The translations under genes and the position numbers were made by a program. From an uncultured Verrucomicrobiota bacterium (lineage in GTDB: Bacteria; Verrucomicrobiota; Verrucomicrobiia; Limisphaerales; UBA9464), in assembly GCA_903896505.1 (NCBI GenBank), contig CAITXU010000243.1:1-53617 (forward strand): 53,617 nucleotides of DNA, in the 5' to 3' direction. Shown here in pieces: positions 18,368-26,570 of this stretch (within the stretch, counting starts at the first letter, position 1; each line of letters starts with the position of its first letter). The notes beneath the pieces are model-generated. The model had not been told where the DNA came from, ran no database searches, and worked only from the letters and a program-made list of their open reading frames with translations.

Positions 18368-18691
18368 TCAAGCGGTGATGACCGTGACGGACCGCTCCCA
18401 GATATCCTGCTGGCGATTGAGCCACAGAAACGTCTCTTGAACCTTCTCGACCGCCAGGACCGGCAGGAAAAGGTGGGGGAACGGCGTCAAGACGGCCAGC
18501 GAGTCGGCCTCATTGACAGCGCGACGCACCAGATTCTCATCCAGCAGGCCGCTGAATTCGACGGAAAGCTGCCGAACCAAGGTCTCCTTCAGTTGTTGAA
18601 GGAGTTGTTGGGAAGAGTCCGGAAGCCAACGTGGCGGAAGGTCCACATAAGAGGGAGCACCCTCGGAAAACTGATTTCTAGGTAAAAGCAT
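18368..18691 (-). CDS. Hypothetical protein, 107 residues
   Basis: I do not recognise the family. The product is soluble, mostly helical in the middle (SSQQLLQQLKETLVRQLSVE), with hydrophobic segment AVLTPFPHLFLPVLAVEKVQ and no signal peptide or Cys motif. It begins with ATG at 18691 without a clear Shine-Dalgarno and lies 147 bp downstream of the TetR gene, same strand. An inverted repeat at 18731-18747 just upstream suggests separate regulation. The opposite strand is also open here, so coding status is probable rather than certain. Confidence 0.5.
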   Translation of the reverse strand: MLLPRNQFSEGAPSYVDLPPRWLPDSSQQLLQQLKETLVRQLSVEFSGLLDENLVRRAVNEADSLAVLTPFPHLFLPVLAVEKVQETFLWLNRQQDIWERSVTVITA

Positions 18692-18730
18692 AACTGCACC
18701 GAGCCGGTGGCCAAAGATTGTCGACCGGTC

Positions 18731-18747
18731 GTCTACCGATAGTAGAC
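18731..18747. promoter_or_regulatory. Operator-like inverted repeat upstream of the 107-residue gene
   Basis: GTCTAC-N5-GTAGAC, a perfect 6-5-6 palindrome 40 bp before the ATG at 18691, next to another palindrome, GACCGGTC (18723-18730). Spacing suits a dimeric repressor such as the neighbouring TetR protein, though the half-sites differ from those in the TetR promoter. Confidence 0.4.
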
Positions 18748-18838
18748 CAAATCTGTCCGTTGTCTATTCACGGAAGTTTCCAGCACGCAGTTCGTCGGGG
18801 TTCGGAGGGATGGCTACCGATTCCCTGTAGCGACCCGA

Positions 18839-19450
18839 TCAGGCTGTGGCACAGGTGTTTGGAGCTCCAATCAGATGCGAAACGGTGGTGCCAAGGTCAG
18901 CCAGAACCTCGGGGTTATTTTCCACCTTGGCTCGCAATAAATCGCCCAAAATGACCGAGTAAACCTGACGGGCGGCGGACTTCGGGTTCAGCGGGGGGAT
19001 ATCCCCAGCCTGAACGGCATCGTGGATGGCGCTCTCGATGAAACCCATGACCCGCTCCATGATCTCCTGGGTTTTGACCCGGATACGAGGGTCGAGGGTA
19101 GCCAGTTCGGAACCCGCATTGGCATACGGACAACCAACGACAAATCCGAATTCCTCGAATTTCTGTCGTTGGGCCTCGTACCCGAAGCGACAGAAGCTCT
19201 CCAGACGTTGCAGCGGAGGGATATCGGGGGAGAAGAGTGCCTCCATATCCGGAAGCTTCGCCTGCCAATAGGCCTCGTACGCCGCGACCGCCAGCTCGGA
19301 TTTGCTGGCAAAGAAATAGTAGAAACTACCCTTCTTGACCCCGGCAACCTCGCAAATTTGGTCGACCCCGACGGCCCCATAGCTGCTGCTCCAAATCAGA
19401 TTCAGAGCGGCCGCCAAAAGCTTTTCCCGGGCATCGCTGGTTCGTCCCAT
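18839..19450 (-). CDS. TetR/AcrR family transcriptional regulator
   Basis: A 203-residue one-component repressor. The N-terminal helix-turn-helix covers about residues 8-55, ending in the family signature GVKKGSFYYFFASKSEL. The C-terminal ligand domain has the subgroup signature VVGCPYANAGSELATLD seen in many AcrR-type regulators of stress, efflux or oxidoreductase genes. Its promoter contains an inverted repeat over the -35 box (19502-19519), so autorepression is likely. The only same-strand neighbour downstream is the unknown 107-residue gene. The ligand cannot be guessed. Confidence 0.93.
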   Translation of the reverse strand: MGRTSDAREKLLAAALNLIWSSSYGAVGVDQICEVAGVKKGSFYYFFASKSELAVAAYEAYWQAKLPDMEALFSPDIPPLQRLESFCRFGYEAQRQKFEEFGFVVGCPYANAGSELATLDPRIRVKTQEIMERVMGFIESAIHDAVQAGDIPPLNPKSAARQVYSVILGDLLRAKVENNPEVLADLGTTVSHLIGAPNTCATA

Positions 19451-19489
19451 GATATCTCAAGTAACTGTTGTTCAACGGGCTGACCATGG

Positions 19490-19519
19490 AGTCTAGTGAT
19501 TGTTGACCATTCTGTCAAC
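19490..19519 (-). promoter_or_regulatory. TetR gene promoter with overlapping operator
   Basis: On the minus strand TTGACA (19513-19518) and TAGACT (19490-19495) are 17 bp apart, a good sigma-70 promoter. GTTGAC-N6-GTCAAC (19502-19519) is a perfect palindrome covering the -35 box and part of the spacer. This is the expected arrangement for an autorepressed tetR gene. Confidence 0.65.
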
Positions 19520-19545
19520 TAACGCGCCCGAGGGGAGTGACCCAT

Positions 19546-20202
19546 CTAGTGAAGTGGCGTCTTTGACCAGGTTGACGGTCTGCAAACGACATCGCCGGAA
19601 GATAGTTTCACGTGGTCGGGCAATTGCATGGCGTCGATGCCACTCAAGGGAAGAAAATGACACGCAACCCCGATGGATCGATAATAATCCAGACGCCGCT
19701 GGTTTTGTTCGTGGGGGAGAGCCGGGATGTAGACGGTGACGCGCTTGTCTGGATACCGCCGCCGAACCCATTGGACGGCTGGCTGAACATCTGAATCTCC
19801 GGAAACAATGGCCATCGAATCGGCAAGGTTGTCAATCGCGTCGCTCAAAATCTCGACCGCAATGTTCACGTCCGTCTTTTTTTCTTCCGGGACTACATAT
19901 TTTCTCCGGCAAGACGCCACCCTGCAAGTCACTTCCCGGTCCTGAAACTTACCCAAGATCACCTTTGTTTTTGGGAGTGACCGCAGCGCTAGAACATATC
20001 TCCAATGTCGATCGCGCGCATCGCTTTTTGGTTTGTCTTCGTCGATTATTGCGGTAAACACCTTCACCGCAGACAACGTCTCGTGCGGCCTCAAAGTTCG
20101 GAAGAATTTCTCTACATCCAGCCATTTCCATTCCGGCTTGTGCTTGAAAATGGCGTGATACCAGTTGTATCCATCCACGTAGGCGATAAATCGGTTATTC
20201 AT
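19546..20202 (-). CDS. NYN domain protein (LabA/DUF88-like, PIN-fold nuclease)
   Basis: A 218-residue putative metal-dependent RNase. Acidic residues expected at the NYN active site are visible in AYVDGYNWYHAI (Asp at about 10), KKTDVNIAVEIL, and VSGDSDVQPAVQWVRRR. One Cys pair (VTCRVASCRRKYV) in the middle suggests a small metal-binding loop, as in other bacterial NYN proteins. The region is AT-richer than its surroundings, so transfer is possible. NYN nucleases act in RNA turnover or in toxin and defence settings; the context here does not decide. ATG at 20202. Confidence 0.88.
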   Translation of the reverse strand: MNNRFIAYVDGYNWYHAIFKHKPEWKWLDVEKFFRTLRPHETLSAVKVFTAIIDEDKPKSDARDRHWRYVLALRSLPKTKVILGKFQDREVTCRVASCRRKYVVPEEKKTDVNIAVEILSDAIDNLADSMAIVSGDSDVQPAVQWVRRRYPDKRVTVYIPALPHEQNQRRLDYYRSIGVACHFLPLSGIDAMQLPDHVKLSSGDVVCRPSTWSKTPLH

Positions 20203-20671
20203 GAATTGAAGATTTTTCCCTTGCGTTTCCGAGTTTTGCTCGCAAATTCACCTAACTTCTCGCCGCAAGGTGATGGGGGTCATCCGAAAGGGTTGCCCCC
20301 GCTTTTTTATTGATGCCGAGTTGCCTGGCGTCTTCCGACGAAGAGTACGACGCCAGAAGATTGGGACCTTCCAGTCATGATTTTCTTTCTGATATTTGAG
20401 TCGGGGCCATGGAAGTAACGGTGCATGGCGTCCAAAAATGATTCGGCAGGAGTGATGCATCATTTTCTGGTCGAATGTCAGTAGACAGCCTTCACCGTCC
20501 CTGACAGCGAGGCGCATATCGATATCGCCATCACCCAATTAAGACACTCAATCATACAAATAGGAGTTCCATCGCGAAGCATAGGGCAGGCAATTGGTTT
20601 GTTTTCGATCGAGAGGTAGTGGAGCATACCCCAAGTTATAATTTCTTATAGAGTTGAAATATGATGGTCTA
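20203..20671. other. AT-richer gap without a convincing gene
   Basis: 469 bp between two minus-strand genes. A minus-strand frame (20248-20538, TTG start directly after a TAA) contains DGEGCLLTFDQKMMHHS, faintly like the end of a PIN-type toxin domain, but the rest has no family features and no Shine-Dalgarno. It could be a decayed gene. The composition is clearly lower in GC than in the flanking housekeeping genes. Confidence 0.4.
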
Positions 20672-21139
20672 CTAAATCGGGTGGGCTGCTGGACCAGCCA
20701 CGCGGTAGATTCTTCCATATTTTCCGAATCCCTTGTGATGCACGACCACTTTTCCTTCATGAAGTAGTTGGTGGAGCGGTTTTGCCATTGAATTTCGATT
20801 GTTGGGGGCTCCAGGGCGAATCTCCCGAACTGCCGTCACCAAATCTGTCATGGTAAATGTTCCAGGGAATCGCTTGAGGGCCTCGACGCATGCGTCAATC
20901 AATTTGATGTTCGGGCGTTGAATTTCTTGGGGGACGGATTCGGAAGGGATCAGATCGAGGTTTTGGGAAGCTTTTGCGGAAATGCCATTGGGGGCTTGGA
21001 GTTCATGAATCAGGTCGTCAAGCAAAGCAATCTGAGACCCAATCGAGGCGATATCCCTCTGAGCTTCCTCAATTGCCCTTTTCGCTTCTTCTAACTTCTT
21101 CTCCAGCACATGCTTTTTGTTTATCACCACGTTCAGCAT
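20672..21139 (-). CDS. Hypothetical protein with coiled coil and winged-helix-like domain
   Basis: 155 residues. The first 50 form a clear coiled coil rich in Glu/Lys/Ala heptads (KKLEEAKRAIEEAQRDIASI). A linker follows, and the C-terminal 75 residues look like a winged helix: IDACVEALKRFPGTFTMTDL, MAKPLHQLLHEGKVVVHHKG, ending GRIYRV. The layout suggests a self-associating DNA-binding protein. The name and targets are unknown. It lies in the AT-richer islet with the NYN gene; palindromes just upstream (21142-21202) could be its own sites. Confidence 0.7.
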   Translation of the reverse strand: MLNVVINKKHVLEKKLEEAKRAIEEAQRDIASIGSQIALLDDLIHELQAPNGISAKASQNLDLIPSESVPQEIQRPNIKLIDACVEALKRFPGTFTMTDLVTAVREIRPGAPNNRNSMAKPLHQLLHEGKVVVHHKGFGKYGRIYRVAGPAAHPI

Positions 21140-21186
21140 CTTTCGAATCTAGCGAATCATTCGAATTCGTCAACCACAAATAATAG

Positions 21187-21202
21187 GCGCATGCGAATGC
21201 GC
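21187..21202. promoter_or_regulatory. Palindromes upstream of the coiled-coil/winged-helix gene
   Basis: GCGCAT-GCGA-ATGCGC is a perfect 6-4-6 inverted repeat 48 bp before the ATG at 21139. Two further palindromes, CGAAT-C-ATTCG (21153-21163) and CGAATTCG (21162-21169), lie between it and the gene. Clustering fits an operator region; the binding protein is unknown. Confidence 0.35.
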
Positions 21203-21331
21203 AGAAAGCTACATGCCTGAAACGCCTAGAGCTATGTTAACCGAATAGGAATTGAAACAGGGAGTCTCACTGTTGCCGTAGAATCGGCTCGGTTTTGGCC
21301 CAAAGTTCAAATTAGAACGCGATCTCCCGTC

Positions 21332-22933
21332 TCAGCCACCATTGAGCCTGAGTCGGTCGCCTGCTCGAACAACCGACCCCGTCCCGGTGCTGACACGCAA
21401 AGCGCGCGCCTGAGCTTGAAAGGCTGCAATTTGGCTCGCACTCAATCGATCGAGATTTTTCAACTGGAAGGCCATCCGTTGGTTACCTGCCAGGGTCTCC
21501 CGATGACGCTGAAGGTAATCCCAGTACAGAGTGGTGAACGGGCAGGCCTTGGGGCCGGTCGATTGGGTCGGGTCAAACCGGCATCCAGTGCAGTAGTTGC
21601 TCATCCGCTGGATGTATTTGCCACTGGCAACGTACGGTTTCGACGCCATCACTCCTCCGTCGGCATATTGGGACATTCCAAGGGTGTTGGGCAGTTCGAC
21701 CCACTCCACCGCATCCACATACACCGCCAGATACCACTCGTGGACCGCTTGAGGTCGCACCCCCAGCAGCAGGGTATAAAGACCGGTCACCATTAGTCGC
21801 TGGATGTGATGCGCGTAACCCAACTCGAGTGTCTGTTTTAGGGTGTGGCGCAGGCAATTCATGTCGGTGTCACCGGTCCAGTAAAAGGCGGGAAGTGGTT
21901 GGTCCGCCCCCAGCGCATTGCGCGCGATGTATTCCGGCATGAATTTCCAGTAAATTCCCCGCACGAATTCACGCCACCCAAGAATCTGCCGGATGAATCC
22001 CTCCACTGCGGACAGTGGTGCCTGCCCACGATGGTAGGCGGACTCGGCCGCCGCAATCACTTCACGGGGATTCAACAGCTTGAGATTCAGCGCGGCGGAG
22101 AGCCGGGAATGGTACAGCCACGGTTCGTTGGTCCACAGGGCGTCCTGGTAGGTTCCAAACTGCGGCAGGCGGTGCTCGATGAAATCATCCAGTGCCCGCA
22201 GTGCCTCCTCCCGGGTCAAAGGCCAGTCGAAGGCATCCAATTGACCGGGATGCTTGGGAAAACACCGACGAACCAACTGGATGACCTCCCGTGTGGTCGC
22301 ATCGGGAGCGAATGCCACCGGTGGTGGAATGGAGCCCGGACCACCCTTGGCGAAGCTTTCCCGGTTTTCCGAGTCAAAGTTCCAGCTGCCACCCAGGGGT
22401 TTACCCTTTTCCATCAGAATCCCTGTTCGTTGCCGCTGTTCTCGGTAGAAAAACTCCATGCGCAGGGATTTTCGGGCGTCGACATGGCGTGCGAATTCGG
22501 AGGTTGAGCACAGGAAGTGTCTGTCCTCCCGAATTTCCAGCAGAATACCGACGGACTGCGCCGCCGCTTTCAAATGCGTCGCCACTCTCCAGTCGCCTGG
22601 TTGGACTGCGATCAGCCGCTCGGGGCGAAGCCGCTGAATCGCCGCCGTCAGTTCTCCCGCAAGCGTCCCTGCGTTACCTTCGGTTTCCAACTCCGTGTAT
22701 TCGACCGTGATGCCGCGCTGGCGCAAGGCGTCCCGGAAGTGCCGCATCGCCGATAGGAACAGGACGATGCGGGCCTTATGGGACCAGACGTGGGTGGACT
22801 CCTCCGCCACCTCCGCCATCCAGACGACATCCCGTTGGGCATCCCAACCATCCCAGGCCGATGATTCGCTATCCAGTTGGTCTCCCAGAACGAGGATCAG
22901 ATGGCGAATGGGGGAAGGGGCGGGTGCTTTCAT
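21332..22933 (-). CDS. Iron-sulfur bacterial photolyase/cryptochrome (PhrB/CryPro-like)
   Basis: A 533-residue flavoprotein of the FeS-BCP group, which repairs (6-4) photoproducts or senses light. The N-terminal antenna domain starts HLILVLGDQLD. The FAD domain contains LGWREFVRGIYWKFMP and GMSQYADGGVMASKPY. The four cluster-ligand cysteines are visible: one in DMNCLRHT (about 360), then YCTGC (about 448 and 451) and KACPF (about 464). Spacings of 88, 3 and 13 equal those remembered for Agrobacterium PhrB (350, 438, 441, 454). I take the ATG at 22933; the frame extends 20 codons further upstream without family similarity. It diverges from the M20 hydrolase, 66 bp away. Confidence 0.93.
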   Translation of the reverse strand: MKAPAPSPIRHLILVLGDQLDSESSAWDGWDAQRDVVWMAEVAEESTHVWSHKARIVLFLSAMRHFRDALRQRGITVEYTELETEGNAGTLAGELTAAIQRLRPERLIAVQPGDWRVATHLKAAAQSVGILLEIREDRHFLCSTSEFARHVDARKSLRMEFFYREQRQRTGILMEKGKPLGGSWNFDSENRESFAKGGPGSIPPPVAFAPDATTREVIQLVRRCFPKHPGQLDAFDWPLTREEALRALDDFIEHRLPQFGTYQDALWTNEPWLYHSRLSAALNLKLLNPREVIAAAESAYHRGQAPLSAVEGFIRQILGWREFVRGIYWKFMPEYIARNALGADQPLPAFYWTGDTDMNCLRHTLKQTLELGYAHHIQRLMVTGLYTLLLGVRPQAVHEWYLAVYVDAVEWVELPNTLGMSQYADGGVMASKPYVASGKYIQRMSNYCTGCRFDPTQSTGPKACPFTTLYWDYLQRHRETLAGNQRMAFQLKNLDRLSASQIAAFQAQARALRVSTGTGSVVRAGDRLRLNGG

Positions 22934-22999
22934 AGTTTGAATGGCAAAGACCTCGGCGTTGACTTGCCTGACATTCACCCAAGGGAATACCATTTCGCG

Positions 23000-24328
23000 A
23001 TGAGGTCAATTTGCCGATTTCCGTGGCGGACCGTGGCCGTGCTCGGGCTTTCCCTCGTTTTAGGCCATTCCGGTGTCGCCCGGGCGGAGAATGGTCCCCT
23101 GGCGGACCTTGAGACCATTTATCCGTCCATTGAGGCCCTGTACAAGGAACTGCATCAAGCTCCGGAGCTGTCGTTGCATGAGGAAAAGACGGCGGCCCGC
23201 CTCGCCGGACTCCTGAGAGCGGCAGGTCTGGAGGTGACGGAAAAGGTTGGGGGCTTCGGGTTGGTCGGTTTACTTCGCAATGGTCCGGGTCCGACCATCC
23301 TCATTCGGACCGATCTGGACGGTCTGCCGGTGGAGGAAAAAACGGGGGTGGCCTACGCCAGCCATGCCAAGGGTCTGGACCCGGCGGGAAAGACCGTACC
23401 GACCATGCACGCGTGCGGTCACGACATTCACATGAGTGAATGGGTGGCCACCGCCACCCTGCTGGCGCGATCGACGAACAGTTGGCGGGGCACGTTGATG
23501 TTCATCGGCCAGCCGGCCGAGGAAGTAGGGAAAGGGGCCGAAGCCATGATTCAGGACCGGCTGTTTGAGCGGTTCGGGAAGCCGGATTTCGCGGTGGCGC
23601 TGCATGATTATGCCAACCTGCCTGCCGGAACCATCGGTTACCGTTCGGGATTCTGCTACGCCAATGTCGATTCCGTGGACATCACCTTCTTCGGTAAAGG
23701 GGGCCATGGTGCATATCCGCACAAAACCATCGACCCCATCGTCATTGCCTCCCGGTTTGTCACCTCGGTTCAAACCGTTGTCTCGCGGGAGAAGGACCCG
23801 ATGGAGCCGGGTGTCATCACGGTGGGTTCCTTTCACGCCGGCCTGAAGCACAACATCATTCCAGATGAAGCCCGGCTGCAATTAACCGTCCGCTCGTACA
23901 CGGATGAAGTCCGAAAAAAGCTGTTGGCTGGAATTGAACGGGTGGCCAGGGAAGAAGCCCGGGCGGGTGGGGCAACCAAGGACCCCGAAGTCCGGCTCTC
24001 TGAATTCACGCCGGCGACGTACAACGACCCGGCTCTGACCGAGCGCCTGGTCCGTCGATTGCGGGTTGAATTGGGTGATTCCAAGCTGGTGGAAATATCC
24101 GCGACAATGGGTGGGGAAGATTTTTCAGTGTTCGGGCGAAATGGCGTTCCGGCCTGCATGCTGAACCTGGGAGCAGTCAATCCAGAGCGCTACGCTGCCG
24201 CGCATGCAGCCGGTGAAGATTTACCCTCGCTGCATTCCCCGCTCTTCCTTCCCGATCCCAGTCCGACCCTCCACACCGGCATCCGCGTGCTGACGCTGAT
24301 GGTTCTGGAGCTGGTGGCTAAGCCCTGA
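23000..24328 (+). CDS. Secreted M20-family amidohydrolase (aminoacylase/IAA-amino-acid hydrolase type)
   Basis: A binuclear metallohydrolase that cleaves N-acyl or N-carbamoyl amino acids or related amides, apparently outside the cytoplasm. A signal peptide covers residues 1-28 (positive start, hydrophobic core, ending ARAENG). Metal-site motifs are HACGHDIHMS (Cys and His ligands), GQPAEEVGKGA with the catalytic Glu pair, the later VALHDYANLPAG, and C-terminal GGEDFSVFGRNG. The dimerisation insert contains GKGGHGAYPHKTIDP. 442 residues is normal. The ATG at 23000 was chosen because the signal peptide begins there. The export signal is unusual among hippurate-hydrolase types but occurs in Bacteroidota and Verrucomicrobia. 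Confidence 0.92.
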   Translation: MRSICRFPWRTVAVLGLSLVLGHSGVARAENGPLADLETIYPSIEALYKELHQAPELSLHEEKTAARLAGLLRAAGLEVTEKVGGFGLVGLLRNGPGPTILIRTDLDGLPVEEKTGVAYASHAKGLDPAGKTVPTMHACGHDIHMSEWVATATLLARSTNSWRGTLMFIGQPAEEVGKGAEAMIQDRLFERFGKPDFAVALHDYANLPAGTIGYRSGFCYANVDSVDITFFGKGGHGAYPHKTIDPIVIASRFVTSVQTVVSREKDPMEPGVITVGSFHAGLKHNIIPDEARLQLTVRSYTDEVRKKLLAGIERVAREEARAGGATKDPEVRLSEFTPATYNDPALTERLVRRLRVELGDSKLVEISATMGGEDFSVFGRNGVPACMLNLGAVNPERYAAAHAAGEDLPSLHSPLFLPDPSPTLHTGIRVLTLMVLELVAKP

Positions 24329-24380
24329 GTCTAGCACCTCGAGGCAAGTGGAGTGAGGGCGGATGGTGTCCCGTCCGCAG

Positions 24381-24414
24381 AGAGGGAAAACCTCCAAAAT
24401 CAGACGTGAGTTGG
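24381..24414 (+). repeat. Second dispersed repeat family, copy A
   Basis: A 34-bp stretch including GGGAAAACCTCCAAAAT and GACGTGAGTTGG matches 36981-37014 at 28 of 34 positions. It lies directly upstream of the palindromic element at 24445, and both are non-coding. Confidence 0.65.
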
Positions 24415-24444
24415 ACCTCCACGGCCCGGACGGAGCCTCCCCAA

Positions 24445-24601
24445 GGTGCATTTAGAGCGGGAGAGGTCATGATCCCCGCAATGAATGGGGACTTGCAGGA
24501 GCGCATCCCTCCGTTGGATGTCCCTCCTTCGGAGGGACGAGCTCCTGCAAGTCCTTATATCGATTTTAACCACCGTCGCTTGGACACCACCTCGACCGTT
24601 C
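24445..24601 (+). repeat. Dispersed palindromic element, copy 2
   Basis: About 157 bp matching, in opposite orientation, 50937-51103. Conserved flanks (GATCCCCGCAATGAATGGGG on the left, ACCACCGTCGCTTGGACACC on the right) surround a hairpin with inner stem TCCCTCC-TTC-GGAGGGA and outer arms GGACTTGCAGGAGC / GCTCCTGCAAGTCC. Compared with copy 3 it lacks about 8 bp beside the inner stem. It fills the 310-bp gap between the convergent M20 and YtcJ genes. Confidence 0.85.
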
Positions 24602-24638
24602 GGCCTGAGTGGCTGGTTCAGGGATATTAATTTCGACT

Positions 24639-26525
24639 TCAAAACGCAAAACACTCGCAGCCGAGACCGAAGAAGCTGGCATAGCGGTTTCGAGCGGCTT
24701 CGATGCCTGACATCAGCTGATGGGCCGCATGGTCACAGCCATGGTTGCGGCAGTTGGCGTCGTGCTGATGTTCCCGGGCAACGGGAACGCCTGCACGGGC
24801 GGCCTTTCGGGTGTCCAGTGGTGCACCGTAGCCCCCGAAAACACGGAGGGGTGACCATTCGGGAAGCTCGGGCACCAAGGGAGGGGCGTGTGGAGAGAAT
24901 TCGTTGGTGGCATGAACCACCTTGCCCCCAACGATGGTGAGCACTGATTCGATTCCCTTTATTTCCTCCTCCGACACCGAAAAATAGTCGCCCGTCAGCA
25001 CCGCCAGGTCGGCGAGCTGGCCGGGTGCGATCCCACCCTTCTTCCCATTCTCGCTCGAAAACCAACTGCTCCCCTGGGTGTAGAGCCGCAATGCCTCCTC
25101 GCGGGTGAGACAATGATGGTCGGGATACATGGGAGAGCCGCCGACAGTTTTTCCGGTGGTCAGCCAGTAGAGGGAAACCCATGGATTGTAGCTGGCCACG
25201 CGGGTCGCGTCCGTTCCGGCACCCACCGGGATGCCCAGTTCGAGCATTTTTCGCACGGGTGGCGTGCGTGCAGCGGCCTCCTTGCCGTAGCGGGCCATGA
25301 AGTATTCCCCCTGGAATGCCATGCGATGCTGCACGGCGATGCCGCCACCCAGGGCGCGGACCCGTTCGAGGTTTCTGTCGGAAATCGTCTCACAGTGATC
25401 GAAAAACCAGTGGAGTCCCGTGAATGGCACCTCGTTGTGCACTTCCTCGAAAACGTTCAGGAAACGGGTGATGCTTTCGTCATAGGTCGCGTGAAGCCGG
25501 AAGGGCCATTTGTTTGAAGCGAGCAGTGTGACGACCTCCCTCAAGTCACCCTCCAGCGAAGCATTCAAGTCGGGACGTGGTTCGAGGAAATCCTCAAAAT
25601 CCGCAGCACTGAACACCAGCATTTCGCCCGCACCGTTGCAGCGGTAGTAGTCATCGCCGACCCCCGGACCGGTCATCTTGATCCAGCGCACAAAATCGTC
25701 CCGTTCCGCCTTCGGCTTTTGCGTGAAAAGGTTGTAGGCGATGCGGAGGGTCATCTCTCCGCGCCGGTGCAGTTCTTCGATGACGGCATAGTCCTCCGGG
25801 TAATTTTGAAAGCCGCCACCGGCGTCGATAATGCTCGTGAGGCCAAGACGGTTGAGCTCGCGCATGAAGTGCCGGGTGGAATTCAATTGGTACTCGGGCG
25901 GCAGTTTTGGGCCCTTGGCGAGAGTGGCATAGAGGATGTTGGCATTGGGTCGGGCGAGAAGCAGGCCTGTGGGATTACCACCGGGGTCCCGCTGTATTTC
26001 ACCACCGGGAGGATTCGGCGTTTCCCGAGTGTAGCCCACAGCCCGCAATGCCGCCTGGTTCAGCAGAGCCCGGCAATAGAGGTGCAGGATAAAAACCGGT
26101 GTCTCGGGAGCGGCTGCATTTATTTCTTCGAGCGTCGGCATCCGGCGCTCGGCAAATTGGAATTCGCTCCAACCACCAACCACGCGCACCCACTGGCCGG
26201 GTGGCGTGCGCTGTGCCTGTTCCTTGAGCATGCGCAACGCATCGGCGATGGAGGGCACACCGTCCCAGCGTAATTCCATGTTGTAATTCAGCCCACCGCG
26301 AATGACGTGCAGATGGGAATCGTTGAGCCCGGGAATGACGCGACGACCCCTGAGGTCGATTGTTTTCGTGTCCGGACCGCTTTCGTAGCTTTCCGCATCG
26401 TCGACGGCCAGAATCCGACCATCACGGATGGCGAGATTCGAGGCCTCGGGGTACTCGGGGTCGAGTGTCGTGATCCGCCCGTTGTACAAGATCAGGTCCG
26501 CAATGGTTGGAGATTCCAGTGACAT
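24639..26525 (-). CDS. YtcJ-like metal-dependent amidohydrolase
   Basis: A 628-residue cytoplasmic amidohydrolase with a TIM barrel and a beta-sandwich. Markers are LRGRRVIPGLNDSHLHVIRG (metal-site HxH equivalent), the middle LHATYDESITRFL, LHWFFDHCETIS, and GAGTDATRVASYNPW (conserved Asp), closing with GQLADLAVLTGDYFSV. Family members hydrolyse formamides, N-acyl compounds or similar; the substrate is unknown. The C-terminus goes about 70 residues beyond the sandwich and is rich in His and Cys (EHQHDANCRNHGCDHAAH, then GLGCECFAF), which may bind an extra metal. It is the last gene of a long minus-strand run, 45 bp after the LLM oxidoreductase. Confidence 0.9.
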   Translation of the reverse strand: MSLESPTIADLILYNGRITTLDPEYPEASNLAIRDGRILAVDDAESYESGPDTKTIDLRGRRVIPGLNDSHLHVIRGGLNYNMELRWDGVPSIADALRMLKEQAQRTPPGQWVRVVGGWSEFQFAERRMPTLEEINAAAPETPVFILHLYCRALLNQAALRAVGYTRETPNPPGGEIQRDPGGNPTGLLLARPNANILYATLAKGPKLPPEYQLNSTRHFMRELNRLGLTSIIDAGGGFQNYPEDYAVIEELHRRGEMTLRIAYNLFTQKPKAERDDFVRWIKMTGPGVGDDYYRCNGAGEMLVFSAADFEDFLEPRPDLNASLEGDLREVVTLLASNKWPFRLHATYDESITRFLNVFEEVHNEVPFTGLHWFFDHCETISDRNLERVRALGGGIAVQHRMAFQGEYFMARYGKEAAARTPPVRKMLELGIPVGAGTDATRVASYNPWVSLYWLTTGKTVGGSPMYPDHHCLTREEALRLYTQGSSWFSSENGKKGGIAPGQLADLAVLTGDYFSVSEEEIKGIESVLTIVGGKVVHATNEFSPHAPPLVPELPEWSPLRVFGGYGAPLDTRKAARAGVPVAREHQHDANCRNHGCDHAAHQLMSGIEAARNRYASFFGLGCECFAF

Positions 26526-26570
26526 AATGATGGTCGTTCGGGTGTGGAGCTGAAATTCAATGTCCGCGCT

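Noticed and set aside
18272..18685. A plus-strand frame after rsmB
   Set aside because: It begins within rsmB and its translation lacks family features; the opposite-strand 107-codon gene looks better, though neither is certain.
20548..20760. A 70-codon minus-strand frame overlapping the coiled-coil gene end
   Set aside because: Out of phase with the better-supported gene and without any recognisable feature.
21248..21258. GGAATTGAAAC, resembling the end of many CRISPR repeats
   Set aside because: Only one copy, no spacing pattern and no cas genes.
24406..24630. A 74-codon frame over the palindromic element
   Set aside because: Its peptide is only the translation of the repeat; the same peptide fragments appear wherever the element occurs.
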